64,000 nt of DNA from Poronia punctata (taxonomy: Eukaryota > Ascomycota > Sordariomycetes > Xylariales > Xylariaceae). The position numbers and the translations under genes are program-made. The stretch is taken from NCBI GenBank assembly GCA_022579005.1, contig MU401477.1, positions 1 to 64,000 on the forward strand, in the 5' to 3' direction. Below are positions 10,101 through 21,578 of the stretch, piece by piece (within the stretch, counting starts at the first letter, position 1; each line of letters starts with the position of its first letter). The notes beneath the pieces are model-generated. The model was given only the letters and a program-made list of their open reading frames with translations, was not told the DNA's origin and searched no databases.

Positions 10101-12196
10101 CATCCAATCAACTAAACACGTGCTTCATGAAGATCACAAACTTTTGTGCTTGGTTGTACCCGGCAAGTTAGGACAGGCCTTATCTTGGCAGAGATTGGCT
10201 GACGTCTAGAAGGACGAGGATGGGGGGATGTGGCCTGGCACCCTGGACGATTCTATGAATTGGAGGGAGGCAATCATGCGGCGTGGCAACTAAGGTAGCT
10301 GGCAGGGCCTGGCTTTCCAGTAGTCGGACGCGTTCGGTACCGTACCTAAATACCTTTTTAATGAGTGCAGGAGTTTTCATCTGCATTAACCATGTCGGCG
10401 GATAGGTACAAGTAAGTTTAACAGCCGTCTGGGCTAGCCTCAAATTCGAACGCAAGACAACTACGAGTAAAGGGAGGCGATTCTGTACTCGTAGAAGGTT
10501 GATGAAAAGTTCAACTCCAAAAACCAGGAGCCAGATGTATGGGCGACTCTACAGCATGCTAGCAACAAACTAGTAAGGATCTTCAGGGTCCAGACCAGTC
10601 GCAATCATGCGTTGAAAAAATATGCACGTGTGGAATGCACACAATGCGCATCAACCAACATCAAGAGCGCAAGAGGCTCTAATACCCACAATACCGTACT
10701 AACCTCACCAATCTCTACGCGGAGAAGATGGGAGCTGTGCTTCGAGTTGATATCTACGTTGCAAGTTGCAGTCACATCACCCACAAATACTACATACGTA
10801 CTTTGACCGACTCACATTGAGCGACCCTACATTAGACATTTCCGCATATATACAACGCTTCTGTCTCCATGTATATGGGCAATATCAATGTCAAGTGACA
10901 ACCGACGATAGACATGTGTCGCTGGGGCGACGCCGACCCATACGATACGACACGATAGTCTTAGATTACGAGGACATGTCTAAATTGGGTTGCGGGCTTT
11001 CCCCATAGCCGCGCGCCGTCTAAATACCATCAGTAGCCAACACCGGGGCTATACATGCCACGCAGAGCTTTTCATGGACTAAGGTATTATCTACCCTCTT
11101 TCGGTCTCCTCCGGTGGAGCTGTGCGCAGTCTAAAAGTTGCGGAGAGTGAGACAGCCGCGCCGAAACTATCAGCCCTTCATGGCTGATAAGTCTACGTTA
11201 CATAAGTAATACCTACTTAGGAGTGGGGCTTCATGCCACTTATTCTTTGGGAAATACTTCATATGCCGTTTGAGAGGTATGTATGTGGAAAAGGCATAGT
11301 TCCCTGGTGATAGAAGCCCTTGTCACAGTCGGGTTGAGTGATAAATGTATGATATAAGGAACAAATTGTTTTATGTGGTAGTACATAGTTGCCTTGAATG
11401 TTCAATTATGTTGGTGTTGTATGGAATATATGAGGTTACCTCCAAGTTTGTCGTCTTGTTGGACAGTTCATAGATGGAGAATGCTAGCGCATTCTTCAAT
11501 CTGAATTTTGACATGGAAGCACTGATTGGTCAATTGAAAATTCGGAAAAGAGACATGTGTGTGCGCCCCTCTCTCAATATGCTGGAGAAAGTGGTTCTTT
11601 TTACCGTGATCCTTGTAAAGTCGCAAAATCATTCGAGTTTCCAGCCCTTCTAGGCCAGTCTAATGACAATGAGCCCGCAACAGTATCTTAGCGATGGGAA
11701 TGGGAAAGCGCCGGGATGGAAGACGGCGTCGCGCTTGCCAGGTAGCCTGGCTTGGAAGTCTCTCATGGAGATACGGGTCAAGGGGAAGGTACTAGTGTCA
11801 ATGACATACAATAGCTGCAAGCCTCCCATTCCTTTTTCTTTGCTTCTTTGATGCTCTTCTCTCTAGTCTTCGTTCCTTCTTCACTGCACGATTACGATTT
11901 TGGGCGTCAGTATTATCGCCTTGTACAACCCGACACTTGTTTTAAGCCCTACGGCAAGTTGCATCGCCTGCCTCTCCTCCGTAGTTGGCCTACGTCATAT
12001 GGCTGTGTTTTTGTAAAACCTCGGTTGAAGCACTGCGGATCAGACGAGAAAAGTCTAATAAAAGGCGCCGAGCGAGCCATCGACGAGATATCATCCTACC
12101 ATACAGGCCTCCTCCAAAATTGATAGGGGTTGATAAGTGAATCATCTACATCGGACTGCTAAAGGAAGGTCAGACAATCGACGACACCTTCTTTGA
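7158..12196. other. Five-kilobase gene-free stretch
   Basis: No coding sequence is recognised. Composition is ordinary rather than AT-rich, so it does not look heavily mutated by RIP. Open frames are short (under 140 codons), overlap on both strands and lack family motifs. TACGAGTA/TACTCGTA copies occur at 7697, 9537, 10462 and 10486. I did not find terminal repeats, a tRNA or rRNA. It may hold decayed genes, long UTRs or non-coding RNA. Confidence 0.5.
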
Positions 12197-12453
12197 ACGT
12201 CGCTTCATGACAAAGACCCACCCCCACCACGAGCCCACCTCGATAACAGGAAAGGTGTCTGGTGTTTTACCAACCGTAGCTTCAATAGCTGGCATCTTGA
12301 CGTACGACGCATTATCCAACCAGGCGACTACTTGCTCTCCCTAATACTTGCAAACTCTCTCACGGCCGCCGAACGTGAACGTATAACAAAGCGCCTCGAT
12401 TTCTCCCACCGACTCGCTAAAGGAAGTAGAAGGATTTATTCGCTAGTCGCATA
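12197..12453 (+). pseudogene. Coding-like fragment upstream of the SPX gene, unrecognised
   Basis: A frame of about 85 codons without its own ATG reads like real protein (NRSFNSWHLDVRRIIQPGD, LLSLILANSLTAAERERI, RLDFSHRLAKG) and ends at a TAG at 12451-12453. Upstream, the neighbouring frame carries a stretch starting DDTFFERRF. This suggests a frameshift or a missed splice joining the two. I do not recognise the family. It could be a gene remnant or an exon of a gene whose other parts I failed to join. It is on the same strand as, and 123 bp before, the SPX start codon. Confidence 0.3.
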
Positions 12454-12575
12454 GTAGGGACAGACAGCGCGGCACCTCGTCCTAACGCTCTAAAGGGCGG
12501 AGGAGGATCCGCCGGGGGCTCGAGGGGAGGCTCTAGAGAGGCTCTAGACGGTTGTACTATGCCGATAGCCCAACG

Positions 12576-14352
12576 ATGAAATTCGGAGACAGGCTCGAAG
12601 AGGCTTCAGTGCCCGGCTGGAGCTTGCACAATGTCGACTACAACTCACTCAAGCACCAGATCAAGGTACACACTACCAAAGACCAGGCCACTGCCGCCAT
12701 TGCCATTCCCGGCCAGCCGGACTATACTCTAAGGAGGTTTGAAGATGCTTTCTACCTCGAACTTTGCTCCCAGCACAATCGCGTAGGCCTTTTCGTCACC
12801 AGCAAGGCAGACGAGGTCTCTCGCCGATTACGTATGACGTCCTCACACCTGCATTTAACCCTTTTTCTCTAGTTGAAGTCAACCCTCACAAGTAAAGATC
12901 TGTGTGATTAACGTGACACACTAGGATATCTCTCCGGCCTAGTACATCAACTGCTGCTGAAATGCGCAGACACGCGTGGCTTGTCTGGCAAGCGACAGCA
13001 ACGCTTTATCAAATACTATCTCCGAGTTGAAGAGTGCGGCCAAGATATCAATGCTTTAATGCGCTTTGTGGATGCGCAGGTGACTGCTTTTAGGAAGATC
13101 CTCAAAAAATACAAGGTAGGAATGCGTCCCTTGTAGGGGCAAGAGAGTAGAAGGCGACAGAAGACGGATAAACGTCTACTATGGATTTAACGTTAGCTGA
13201 CATGTGATAAACCAGAAATGGACAGGGTCTACAACCTTAAGTAGTCGCTTTAAGGACAATGTACTCACGGCCCCGAAGAGCTTTACAAGCTTCAATTTCA
13301 CCCCGCTCCAGTTGCAGTACCGAGAGTTGCACACGACCCTTGGAGCTGCTGCACCAGAAAGCTTAAACGTGCACGCCATAAGTACCCCAGCTCGGCCTCC
13401 TACAGAATCACGACGCAACTGTAACAGTCGCAGGCTGTCCGCTTGCCACGACTCTTTACGTTCCTCGAACAACACCTCTGTCACCCACACTCCGAATAGG
13501 GGTCCCACTCCTTCTCCGACAAATACGCCGCCAGTGACGAGATATTGGAACGAATACGACCACGGCAGCGAAGCCGGGGACCAGGACGACACGTACGTCA
13601 TCTACATTGATCCTGACGCAGACGATAAATTCCCCGGCCTTTCCTACGTCAAGAACATGGTCGGAGCGCCGGTAGATCGAGTTCGCCAGTGGCTTCATGC
13701 GCAGAAGCATAAAGATGCACCCTCGACACAGGGCACCATTTCCGGCACCTCGTCAGAAACACAGTCGCTCCTGGGAACACATCGGCCCAGTCATAGCAAT
13801 GCCCAGGGACGGGGCAGCAGGAGCCGGGCGAATACGGGCAGCAGCACAGCCGCACCACCAACTGATTATTTCAGCATAAGCGCCGGGCCGTTTATTTCCA
13901 GAGTAGGCCACAACAATGATACTGGCCATGACAACGAGAACGAGCCGACCGAGGATGGATACGTATCTTCGGAAGAGGGTGGTCAACTACATGACAGCGA
14001 TCCCGCCTCAGACTTTTTGTCATCCCCGTCGGAATATATGATGAAGCAATACCAGGACAAGGTGCTATCCAGGACAGTGATAATCTCCTACGTAGCCGCG
14101 TTCGTGTTCCTGGGCATCTCAACACTACTTGTCGTCACGGGACGGCACCATTTGCGGCTCGAGGTTGACGCCGGGGCCACGGTGGGCTCTGTCATGAGCC
14201 TCTTCTGTGCCTGTGTCGGCCTAGGCGCCAAGCTGTACCGCCAGTATCCAAGCGGCCGCCTGTATAGCCTTGCTGTGTGGACCGTGTTCCTTGCGCTCTG
14301 TGTGCTCAACGGCATGTTGCTTATCCTAGTCGTGGATAGCAGTGGCCTATGA
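12576..14352 (+). CDS. SPX-domain protein with VTC1-like (DUF202) transmembrane tail, Vtc5-like
   Basis: Exons 12576-12831, 12925-13115 and 13216-14352 give 527 aa. The N-terminus MKFGDRLEEASVPGWSLHNV is a classic SPX start. Splicing joins RRLRYLSGLVHQLLL and then KYKKWTGSTTL, with donors GTATGA and GTAGGA and CTGAC before the second acceptor. SPX domains bind inositol pyrophosphates and report phosphate status. After about 220 residues of Ser/Gly/Asp-rich linker comes a three-helix membrane module at about 437-457, 472-489 and 499-523, resembling Vtc1. The CYTH-like polyphosphate polymerase domain of Vtc2/3/4 is absent, so the layout resembles yeast Vtc5, which associates with the vacuolar polyphosphate polymerase complex. 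Vacuolar location and a regulatory role in polyphosphate synthesis are inferred. The linker holds many SSE/TQ-type sites. Confidence 0.85.
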
Positions 14353-16167
14353 CGGGGTTCCAGCCTTCTCGCTTAGCCACCCTTTCTTTGCGCCTCAGCC
14401 CCTCTCGTCCTGCCCTGCTCTGCCCTGCCCTGGCGTTTCACAACCTGAACTAGGCAGACGCCAGCTTTCTATCCCGAGGGGAAACCACCGAGATTACATT
14501 ACATCACGCTACATTAGCGAGAAACGACGTGTGCTTTTAGGATATGATGACAAAAACTACGCCGTACACTTTTGTGGGGAGGAAAGTTCGCTATCGTATT
14601 TTTCCTTTTTCCTGTGAACCTAGCAGCCTTGGGTACTTTGAGTCGCCACACAAGCCATGCTTATACCTATCGAACAATTTCCCTGATTCGAACAAAAGTG
14701 CGACACAGTGTAAGCACTACTACTTACGAATCAGTTCTTTTCTTGTACGTGTACATAGCAGGTAAATACGTTAGCAGCAGGTAATATGGAAAGCCTGCAT
14801 TGGCAAACCCAAACAAATCAACAAAATATCAAGGAACTACCTCCTCCTCGTTCGATGAGAATTCGACTAGTCGATTTATCAGTTTGTGGGAAGTGTAGTC
14901 TAGAACAGGGTGATTCCCATTTATTACAAAACATGATATGGTTCTTTGACTTTCAATCTGCGTGTCTGTCTACAATCTGACCCAGGCGCTTCTCAGCCAG
15001 CCAGACAGGAATGAAACCGATAAACACGAGACAAATCAGCTCGTTCGGTTTATCTTCTTGTTCCACCTCAGCTTTGGCTCTACCGTAGATAGAGACTCAG
15101 ATACCCAGATAGATAGAGAAATAGTTAGATAGAGACACATTGCTTTCCTTTGTATTCCCTTAAACCTCTGCCCTACCTACCTAACTCCCTACCTACCCCT
15201 GATCCATTCCTATACCTTGGAGAAGAAGTACAAAAATATGGTAGGAGAATAGGTAATTTGAATAATTATATAATACATTTGTGTGTGGTTTTCCTTTTCT
15301 TGCCGTTGCCAGCTGGGCCATGTTTTTGATTTCTTTGACAACAATAAATAAACAAAAACAAAAGGCCAGGAATTTTATAGTTTGTGATAATTGTAACAAA
15401 CATACCGGTACCTCCCAAGTCCTTTGTTACACTGATATGAAAAAAGAGAGAAAAAAAAAGAAAGAACCCCCACTGCTCCTACTTCCGCCGGTCCTCCTGA
15501 CCATTTGACCCCTGTCCTATCCGTCCCCCGAGGGATGATTTATGTGCGTAGTGTGTTTGCTAACTGCTGCGAGGAATTTCTCCGTTGAAAACGTATCGTG
15601 TGCCGTTTGTGTCGTATTATATCCTGTCATATATATAGTAGGATGAGGTAGGATATGATGTGTTATGTCGTATATGAGGAGGTAGGGGGAAGCGAGTGAG
15701 ATGAAATAGAAGATATAGGTGTGTGATGATAGATAGGTGCAATTCTTGTTTATACTCAAGACATGGTGAGATTATAGTAGCGAGGGGATAAAGATAGTTC
15801 TGTCTTTCCTATCTGGTGTGAGTCGGTACGGTCCGTAATTACTTGTTTTCTGCTGGTGGTGTGGGACATCTTGTCGTATTGGTGCTGTAGTCGGCATTGT
15901 GTATGTGGTTGAGACACTTTTGTCGTCGACGGTCGGTAGGAGCCGGAATAGGGGCCATCAGTTTCTACCTGTATATGGTCGCTTATGAGTACGACAGCTC
16001 TGGACTCTTCTCCCTTCACACCTCTTGTTCTTTCGTACAACTTGCGTGTGCCGGTGTGGATGTACCTTCTTGATGGAATGGCTTCTCCTCCACATCTAAC
16101 CTTCGGCCTGCCCGTAACGTGAAGCAGCTGGTTCAATCAATGAATTGATCGAACCCATCTGTGGCGG
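14353..16167. other. Intergenic region between convergent genes
   Basis: 3' flanks of the SPX gene and of the Zn2Cys6 gene. Open frames such as the one at 15756-16136 (-) lack motifs and lie where the 3' UTR of the regulator is expected. A GATA-rich stretch (AGATAGATAGAG type) lies near 15105-15135. Nothing else seen. Confidence 0.5.
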
Positions 16168-18705
16168 TCATCTTTGATGACTGCTATGTGGGGACCTACC
16201 CCTTCCCGGTGGCATTATGGCCGTGTTGCGGAGGTAGTACTCGCGGTCGACTGAAGAAAAGGGGAGAATGTTAGAAACTGAAATTATAGTCCTGGTGCCG
16301 GATTGATTACTTACGACCTGCTCTATATTTGAGTTGGCTCATCATTTTCTCTGTAAAATAGTCAGTGGGAAAGTGGCATAATGCATGCATGAGAGGTATT
16401 AAACATACCTGCCAGACCCCAACGAAAACTAAAGAGCCAGAGACTCTCGAATTTCTCTGCGATGGCCCGCTGACACTCGGTATGGTCATTGGGGAACATG
16501 CGAGCGAAGCTGGAATAGGCGAGGATGACACGGTAACAGGTGGCACCGGCGGGTGCGCATAGCACGGTCGGATAAGGCCCGCCCGGGTTGAAGTTGGCAT
16601 TGATCTTGCAGCTGATGTCCCGCGACATCTTGCAGGCGAACTGCAGCGCCGCCAACGCTATGGACAAATCCTCTTCCGTCCGCAACACCGCCTGAGCGCT
16701 TCTCTCCAGCACCGGTAGGAAGGGCGTGTACAGCACGAAGAGCGCGCTAAATATTTCGAGTAGCTGGTTAGCCCGTAAAGACCCGGATAAAAAAGAGGCT
16801 TCGAGTTCCCCCTATTTTACCGACTTGATGTCAACATACCTAATAAGCATAGCGAAACAATCCAGTTTCGTCTCCCAATCTAAGCTCTGGGCTAAGAGAA
16901 AGGCAGTAGCGTCCCGGATCTCTTTGTCCAACTCTTTCAGTGCCGGATTATTCGTCGGCGACAATGGGTTATCACCAACCCGCTTCCACCGCTCTTTATC
17001 GATCAGCAGTGCTCGGTGGAACATGCTCGCTGTCTTGGCGGACAGCTGGAAGTAGCCTAGGGGCCGGGCTCGGACATCGACCGCAGTGGTTAATACGCCG
17101 GCCGCGGGGAGCCTCGGTGGCGGAGTAGGTAGGTTCGTCGCCCCACGCGAAGTAGTGCTATATGCAGGCGGTATCGGCGGCGACTCCGGCAGTAACGTTG
17201 TCTCGCTAGGGCTCTCAAGGATAAATGGCAAGTGTCTCATCGAGTCGTCCTGCAGGATAAACCTAGACCCAGTTGTCAGTACCACATCTGCTACCATCCT
17301 CTATCGATACGTCTTCCGATTTGTTCAAACGGCTCCCTCAAAAACCAATGGGGACAACGAGCTTGAATAGGCCCGAACTCTTGACTTACTGTTCGAGGAT
17401 AAAGAGACCCCACCAGAGGCAAGACCGCTGCTCCTCCTGAAGTGTTAGCGGTGTGGCATTGGCCTCGTCCTCACTCCTTTGTGCCGAGCAAATTCCTAGG
17501 GTTCGTGCTGCCCCAACAGTCTGACTGAGGGTTTGATACGCCGTGTGGATCTCGCCGTGGCCATATTCGTATAGGGCCATCAGGGCACCGCATTGTACAG
17601 CTTCTATGCTCGGGTGGGGTCCGTCGGCGCAAGTCATGAGGAGCATGGCAAGCAGGCGCTTGCACGTCCGGTAGGTGCTGTCAAACATATCCTGCTCGCC
17701 GGCATCGGTAAGGCGCATGCGGATGCTGAGATTCATAAGGACAACGAGCAGCGCGAGTTCTTTGGGGGCCAGGGTATGGCGAGGCTGTCTCTTCGGGTCC
17801 GTGTCTTGGAAGTCTCCGGCGCAGAAGGAGAGCGGCGGGGACGCCAGATCGGTCGGGGAGCATGAGTCGGTGGCACCGATGCCCTCTAGATGCCGGTAGA
17901 ACAGGGTCGGGTGGACTACGGCGTACCATGGGTGAATGAAGCGGAAATAGTGCGCGGCCGAATGGTGATAGTCGTTCTCGAGTCCTCCGGGACGGGCATC
18001 TTGTGATAGTAGAGATAGGATCTGTGAGGCGCTGATGCCTTCGAGGGGATCGACGCTTCGGAACAAGGCATCACTCGCCAGCGAGTGGGATTGCTGTAGA
18101 AATATGACTCGGGCGCTCTGGGAGTAGGAACTGTTGAGCCCCGTATCCTGGGCATAATAACACTTGGCATTCAACCTACAAGTAACAGTTAGGACGGGGA
18201 AAAGGTAAGACAAGGACAAGACAAGCAAGCCAACGTTGGACAAACGTTGGTAAGGCGCATTCGAGGAATTGGGGCTTCTTTGCCCTTTCTTTTACAGCCA
18301 AGGTAGGTGCGTCCTGAACGCCCCATACCCATACGTCGAAAGGCAAGGGCTCCCGACTGTTTTTCCCAAAGAGGAAGAAGAAAGAGTCGAAGAACGTGGA
18401 ACCGGCGGTACGCGCGCGTTGTAGGATGAAGGGCCACTGTACCTTAGACATCGATCACAGCTCGGCAGCTTCTTATCACACTTTCTCTTGGAAGCCCTAC
18501 ACTTCTCGCAAGCCCGCGAAGACTGCACCTCGTGGTTATTATATGGCGAATCCAGCATCGTGGTGTTGTCGTCGTGAGAACCCGACTGCACCCCATCATG
18601 ACACTGCCGTCCTACTGGCGAGCGACTGGGCGATGAAACAGTGACTGACGTCGCGTCAGACATGGGGGAGTAGCCCATTAACACATCTCCCTTTTGCATC
18701 ATCAT
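16168..18705 (-). CDS. Zn(II)2Cys6 transcription factor with fungal-specific regulatory domain
   Basis: Six exons on the minus strand (18705-18443, 18175-17390, 17298-16840, 16746-16409, 16350-16315, 16250-16168) give 654 aa. The GAL4-type binuclear zinc cluster has its six cysteines at 66, 69, 76, 83, 86 and 93 (C-x2-C-x6-C-x6-C-x2-C-x6-C). It is split by a 267-nt intron after CDRCLR, as often seen in this family. The middle region is helical and matches the fungal-specific TF domain (HYFRFIHPWYAVVHPTLFY, CLWWGLFILEQ). The other introns are 58-93 nt. A small penultimate exon of 36 nt ends at GTCGTAAGT, where the donor overlaps an in-frame TAA. Splicing there, with a CTAAC branch and a TTTTCTTCAG acceptor, adds 27 residues. 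Without it the protein ends KYRAGRK. Target genes are unknown and no pathway cluster adjoins it. A nuclear role is known for the family. Confidence 0.87.
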
Positions 18706-21578
18706 TGTCGCTCGCTCGCGCGGGATACGCGGCTTGGACGTTTGAGAGAGGGGCGCTCGATACCAAAAGGAATAGTGAGAAGTCGGGCGACGGTGACGAT
18801 TGTGCGCCTTTTAATCGGTGAGTTGGATGAGGGAAAGGAATGATCTGAAAGGAATTGCAGCTAGACGTTGCCGAGCTTGTGGTTGTATGTGGGTATGTAC
18901 GTACGCACGGGAATGGAGGTGGATGAATCCCCACGCGGAATCGAGACAAGACGTAGAGACAAAGACAAGGACAGAAATAGATAAAGTTAAAGCAGGAAGC
19001 CGATGTGTTGATGTTGCAAGCCGTCGAAAATGTCGCCGGTGAGCTCCGAGACAAACACTGCAGCGATACGATGCACTCTTATCAAAATTTGCTAAGGAAT
19101 AATATATGGAGTCCGTCCCTTGTCCTTGACTACTCAGCAGGAGGAATGACTCCTCTCCTCAACGGGGGGTCGAGACGGTTTAAAGATTCCGGTGCCGGTT
19201 GTTTGTCTTTTTTCTTATCGAAAAAATGATTTATGACCTGCTTAGGTCATCTCATGCGACCAAAAGGTAGGTAAAGATTAAGCGGGTGTAGATGGGATCG
19301 GAATTTCAAGACAAACAAAAATCTATTCGTGCGAGGGTGGCCTCTTAGTCTAGTGAATTATGACGATGGGAGCGGCAGGGGAAAGGGGTGGGAGAGGGAG
19401 AAAAAGACAAAAGAAAAAGAAAAATGGCAATACAAGAGGTAGATCGTCCGAGGCATACGATTCAAATGGTGAACAGGCGAACAGGCGAACAGCAACCCTC
19501 TTTTGCTTTCCCAAGACCAAAAGACAAGGCGAGAAGACCAAGTTAGCCAGTCAGCGACAGGCCAGCGATAGCGATGGTTTGAGACTCTTGTCAAACATAC
19601 CCTTGGTATGGCCTCATAAGTGCAATTGTTATGTAATAAACGAATGAACGACAAATATAGACGCGAACCACGAACAAGTGGATGAACTAATTTGCCATCC
19701 GTTCTTTGCTGAGGTCCTGTCTGTACACGCCAGATACTTACCAGATAGGTATTCCGCTAGCCCTAGACAAGGTATATGTTGTATGTAGGCAGGGTATGTT
19801 CGCAGTAGCGGTAGATTGTAGTCCAGGCGACATGGGGCAGGACGGGTTAGAGTTAGACGGCAGTCAAGGGACTTGCTCTACGCGTAGTCTACTGTACAAA
19901 TTCTTAGTAGAATTAAATACAAGACCTAAGGTTAGATAGGTGGACCTAGGAGACTAGAGAGAACCAATAGGGAATTGAGCAAGGAGGGATAGACACGTGA
20001 AGCATGGGTTAAAAGTCCCTAACTTATCAGCTAGCATATTAGCTAATTCTTTACCAAGTGTACCTGCTTGTAATTTTTGATCAGTCACGTCGTCTTCCAC
20101 GCTCTCATTGCACTTTAATGGTTGCTGGGCGTTTGTTCGGTGTCACCACGACGTCCGACTGTTCATATTAGTAATATGACTTAAAAATCTGCCCAACCTG
20201 TATAGGGAAAGGTCTTGTTATTAGTGGCGTTCGAGAGAAGGATCCCCCGGGTTCTGCCCCCCGGGGGTACCGGTAGACCATGGGGACGGTATTCGTCTGA
20301 CATTTTCCTCGGCAGACCGAGGAATTCGCCTACCTACGATACTCACTCGTATTGTTTGTCTGTCGGTATTGTAACCTAGCCTCCTCGTAGAGTACCTAGC
20401 CGTCTCGAAACTCGAGTGACCGGAAGTGCACCTTTACCTATCTATCTTTCTCGCTTCGTCGTCGACCGTCCCCGTCACCCGTCTCCTGGGTCCCGTGCCT
20501 CCGTCTCCAAGGTATCATGCAAGCCATAGGTAGGTGGTATGTATAATGCATAATAGCAAGTGAGTTAGGTCCGAGGCAGACCGCCTATCTACTCGTACAC
20601 GTACCTTTCTAGGAAATGGAAAATTCCCGACTGGGAGTCACCGTTGCCCTGGCCCTGGCAGAGCAAGATGAACCACGACTCACTCATGTCCGGTCGCTGG
20701 CGTGTGTCTGCTGTGCCCTGTCGTGCCTGTGTGCTTGTCTGCTGGCGACCGTGGCCCCGTGGGCAGAGGCTTGGGATGCTTGGTCTGGTATAACCTGGCT
20801 AGCCGGGCCCGCAGTAGTCTCGTCTTGAAATGGGCCGGACCGTTTGTTAGACTAGTCTGGTCCCATCTTTTCTAATACCTCCCAGCTGGGCTCATTGCAT
20901 ACGAGCCGCCTAATCGTGTACCACGAGGCGCACTCATAATACCACTCTAGCTAGACCCTAGCCAGACCCTAGCCAGACCCTAACCAGACTCTAGCCTCTG
21001 AACAAACAGACAGCCCCGGCCTAATAAGAAAAGCGCCACAAAACCCATCACTCGGTCCCATCCAATCGAGACAAGTGATGACAATCTGGGTCCATATGGA
21101 TGGACACGCTGGGACACGCTATCTTCTCCTATCGCCGACTGATATTCACAATTTCACACACAAACTAGGTTACGACGAGTGCTAACCACGTACAGTTTTC
21201 ATCACTTTAATTGGAGTAGCGACGGAACTAGCTATGCCACCTTGGTATTAGCAGACCCATAGGTGGGTACCCTCCCACGTGATGTGTCTCCATGTTTCCC
21301 AAGGTCCCGTATGCCCCGTCCAACCAATTTCCACCAACGCCGTGCTATGTATGCATGCCTAGGCCCTAAAAACGCCCTGTTCTCGAGCTTCTTCCAGGGA
21401 TTCGGGGAATAAGAAAAGAATATAGTAAAAGTAGAAGATATTTCCAAAAATGCCTCCTCATCGTGATATCTATTGTTACACCATGTCAACCATGTCAACC
21501 AGAAGCCAACCGACCTGTCATCGTGCCCACATAGGCAGAACCAGCTGCGTCGTTCCCCAGGCCCTGGTTTGGCCGGGC
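18706..21578. other. Intergenic region, no gene seen
   Basis: Promoter and probable 5' leader of the Zn2Cys6 gene, then about 2 kb without a supported gene. A purine-rich stretch lies near 19360-19430. A short AT-rich piece at about 20020-20085 resembles the decayed DNA at the left edge. GTCTAGCC/CCAGACCCTAGC words repeat about four times near 20948-20995. TACTCGTA occurs at 20590. Confidence 0.5.
20948..20995. repeat. Short degenerate tandem repeat (about 12 bp unit)
   Basis: The word AGACCCTAGCC, with variants AGACCCTAACC and AGACTCTAGCC, repeats about four times in a row. No function is evident. Confidence 0.6.

Noticed and set aside
13179..13601. 140-codon minus-strand frame opposite the SPX gene
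   Set aside because: Shadow of exon 3 of the SPX gene and of the preceding intron; no motif.
15756..16136. 126-codon minus-strand frame after the Zn2Cys6 gene
   Set aside because: It lies in the expected 3' UTR, lacks motifs and has no splice link to the gene.
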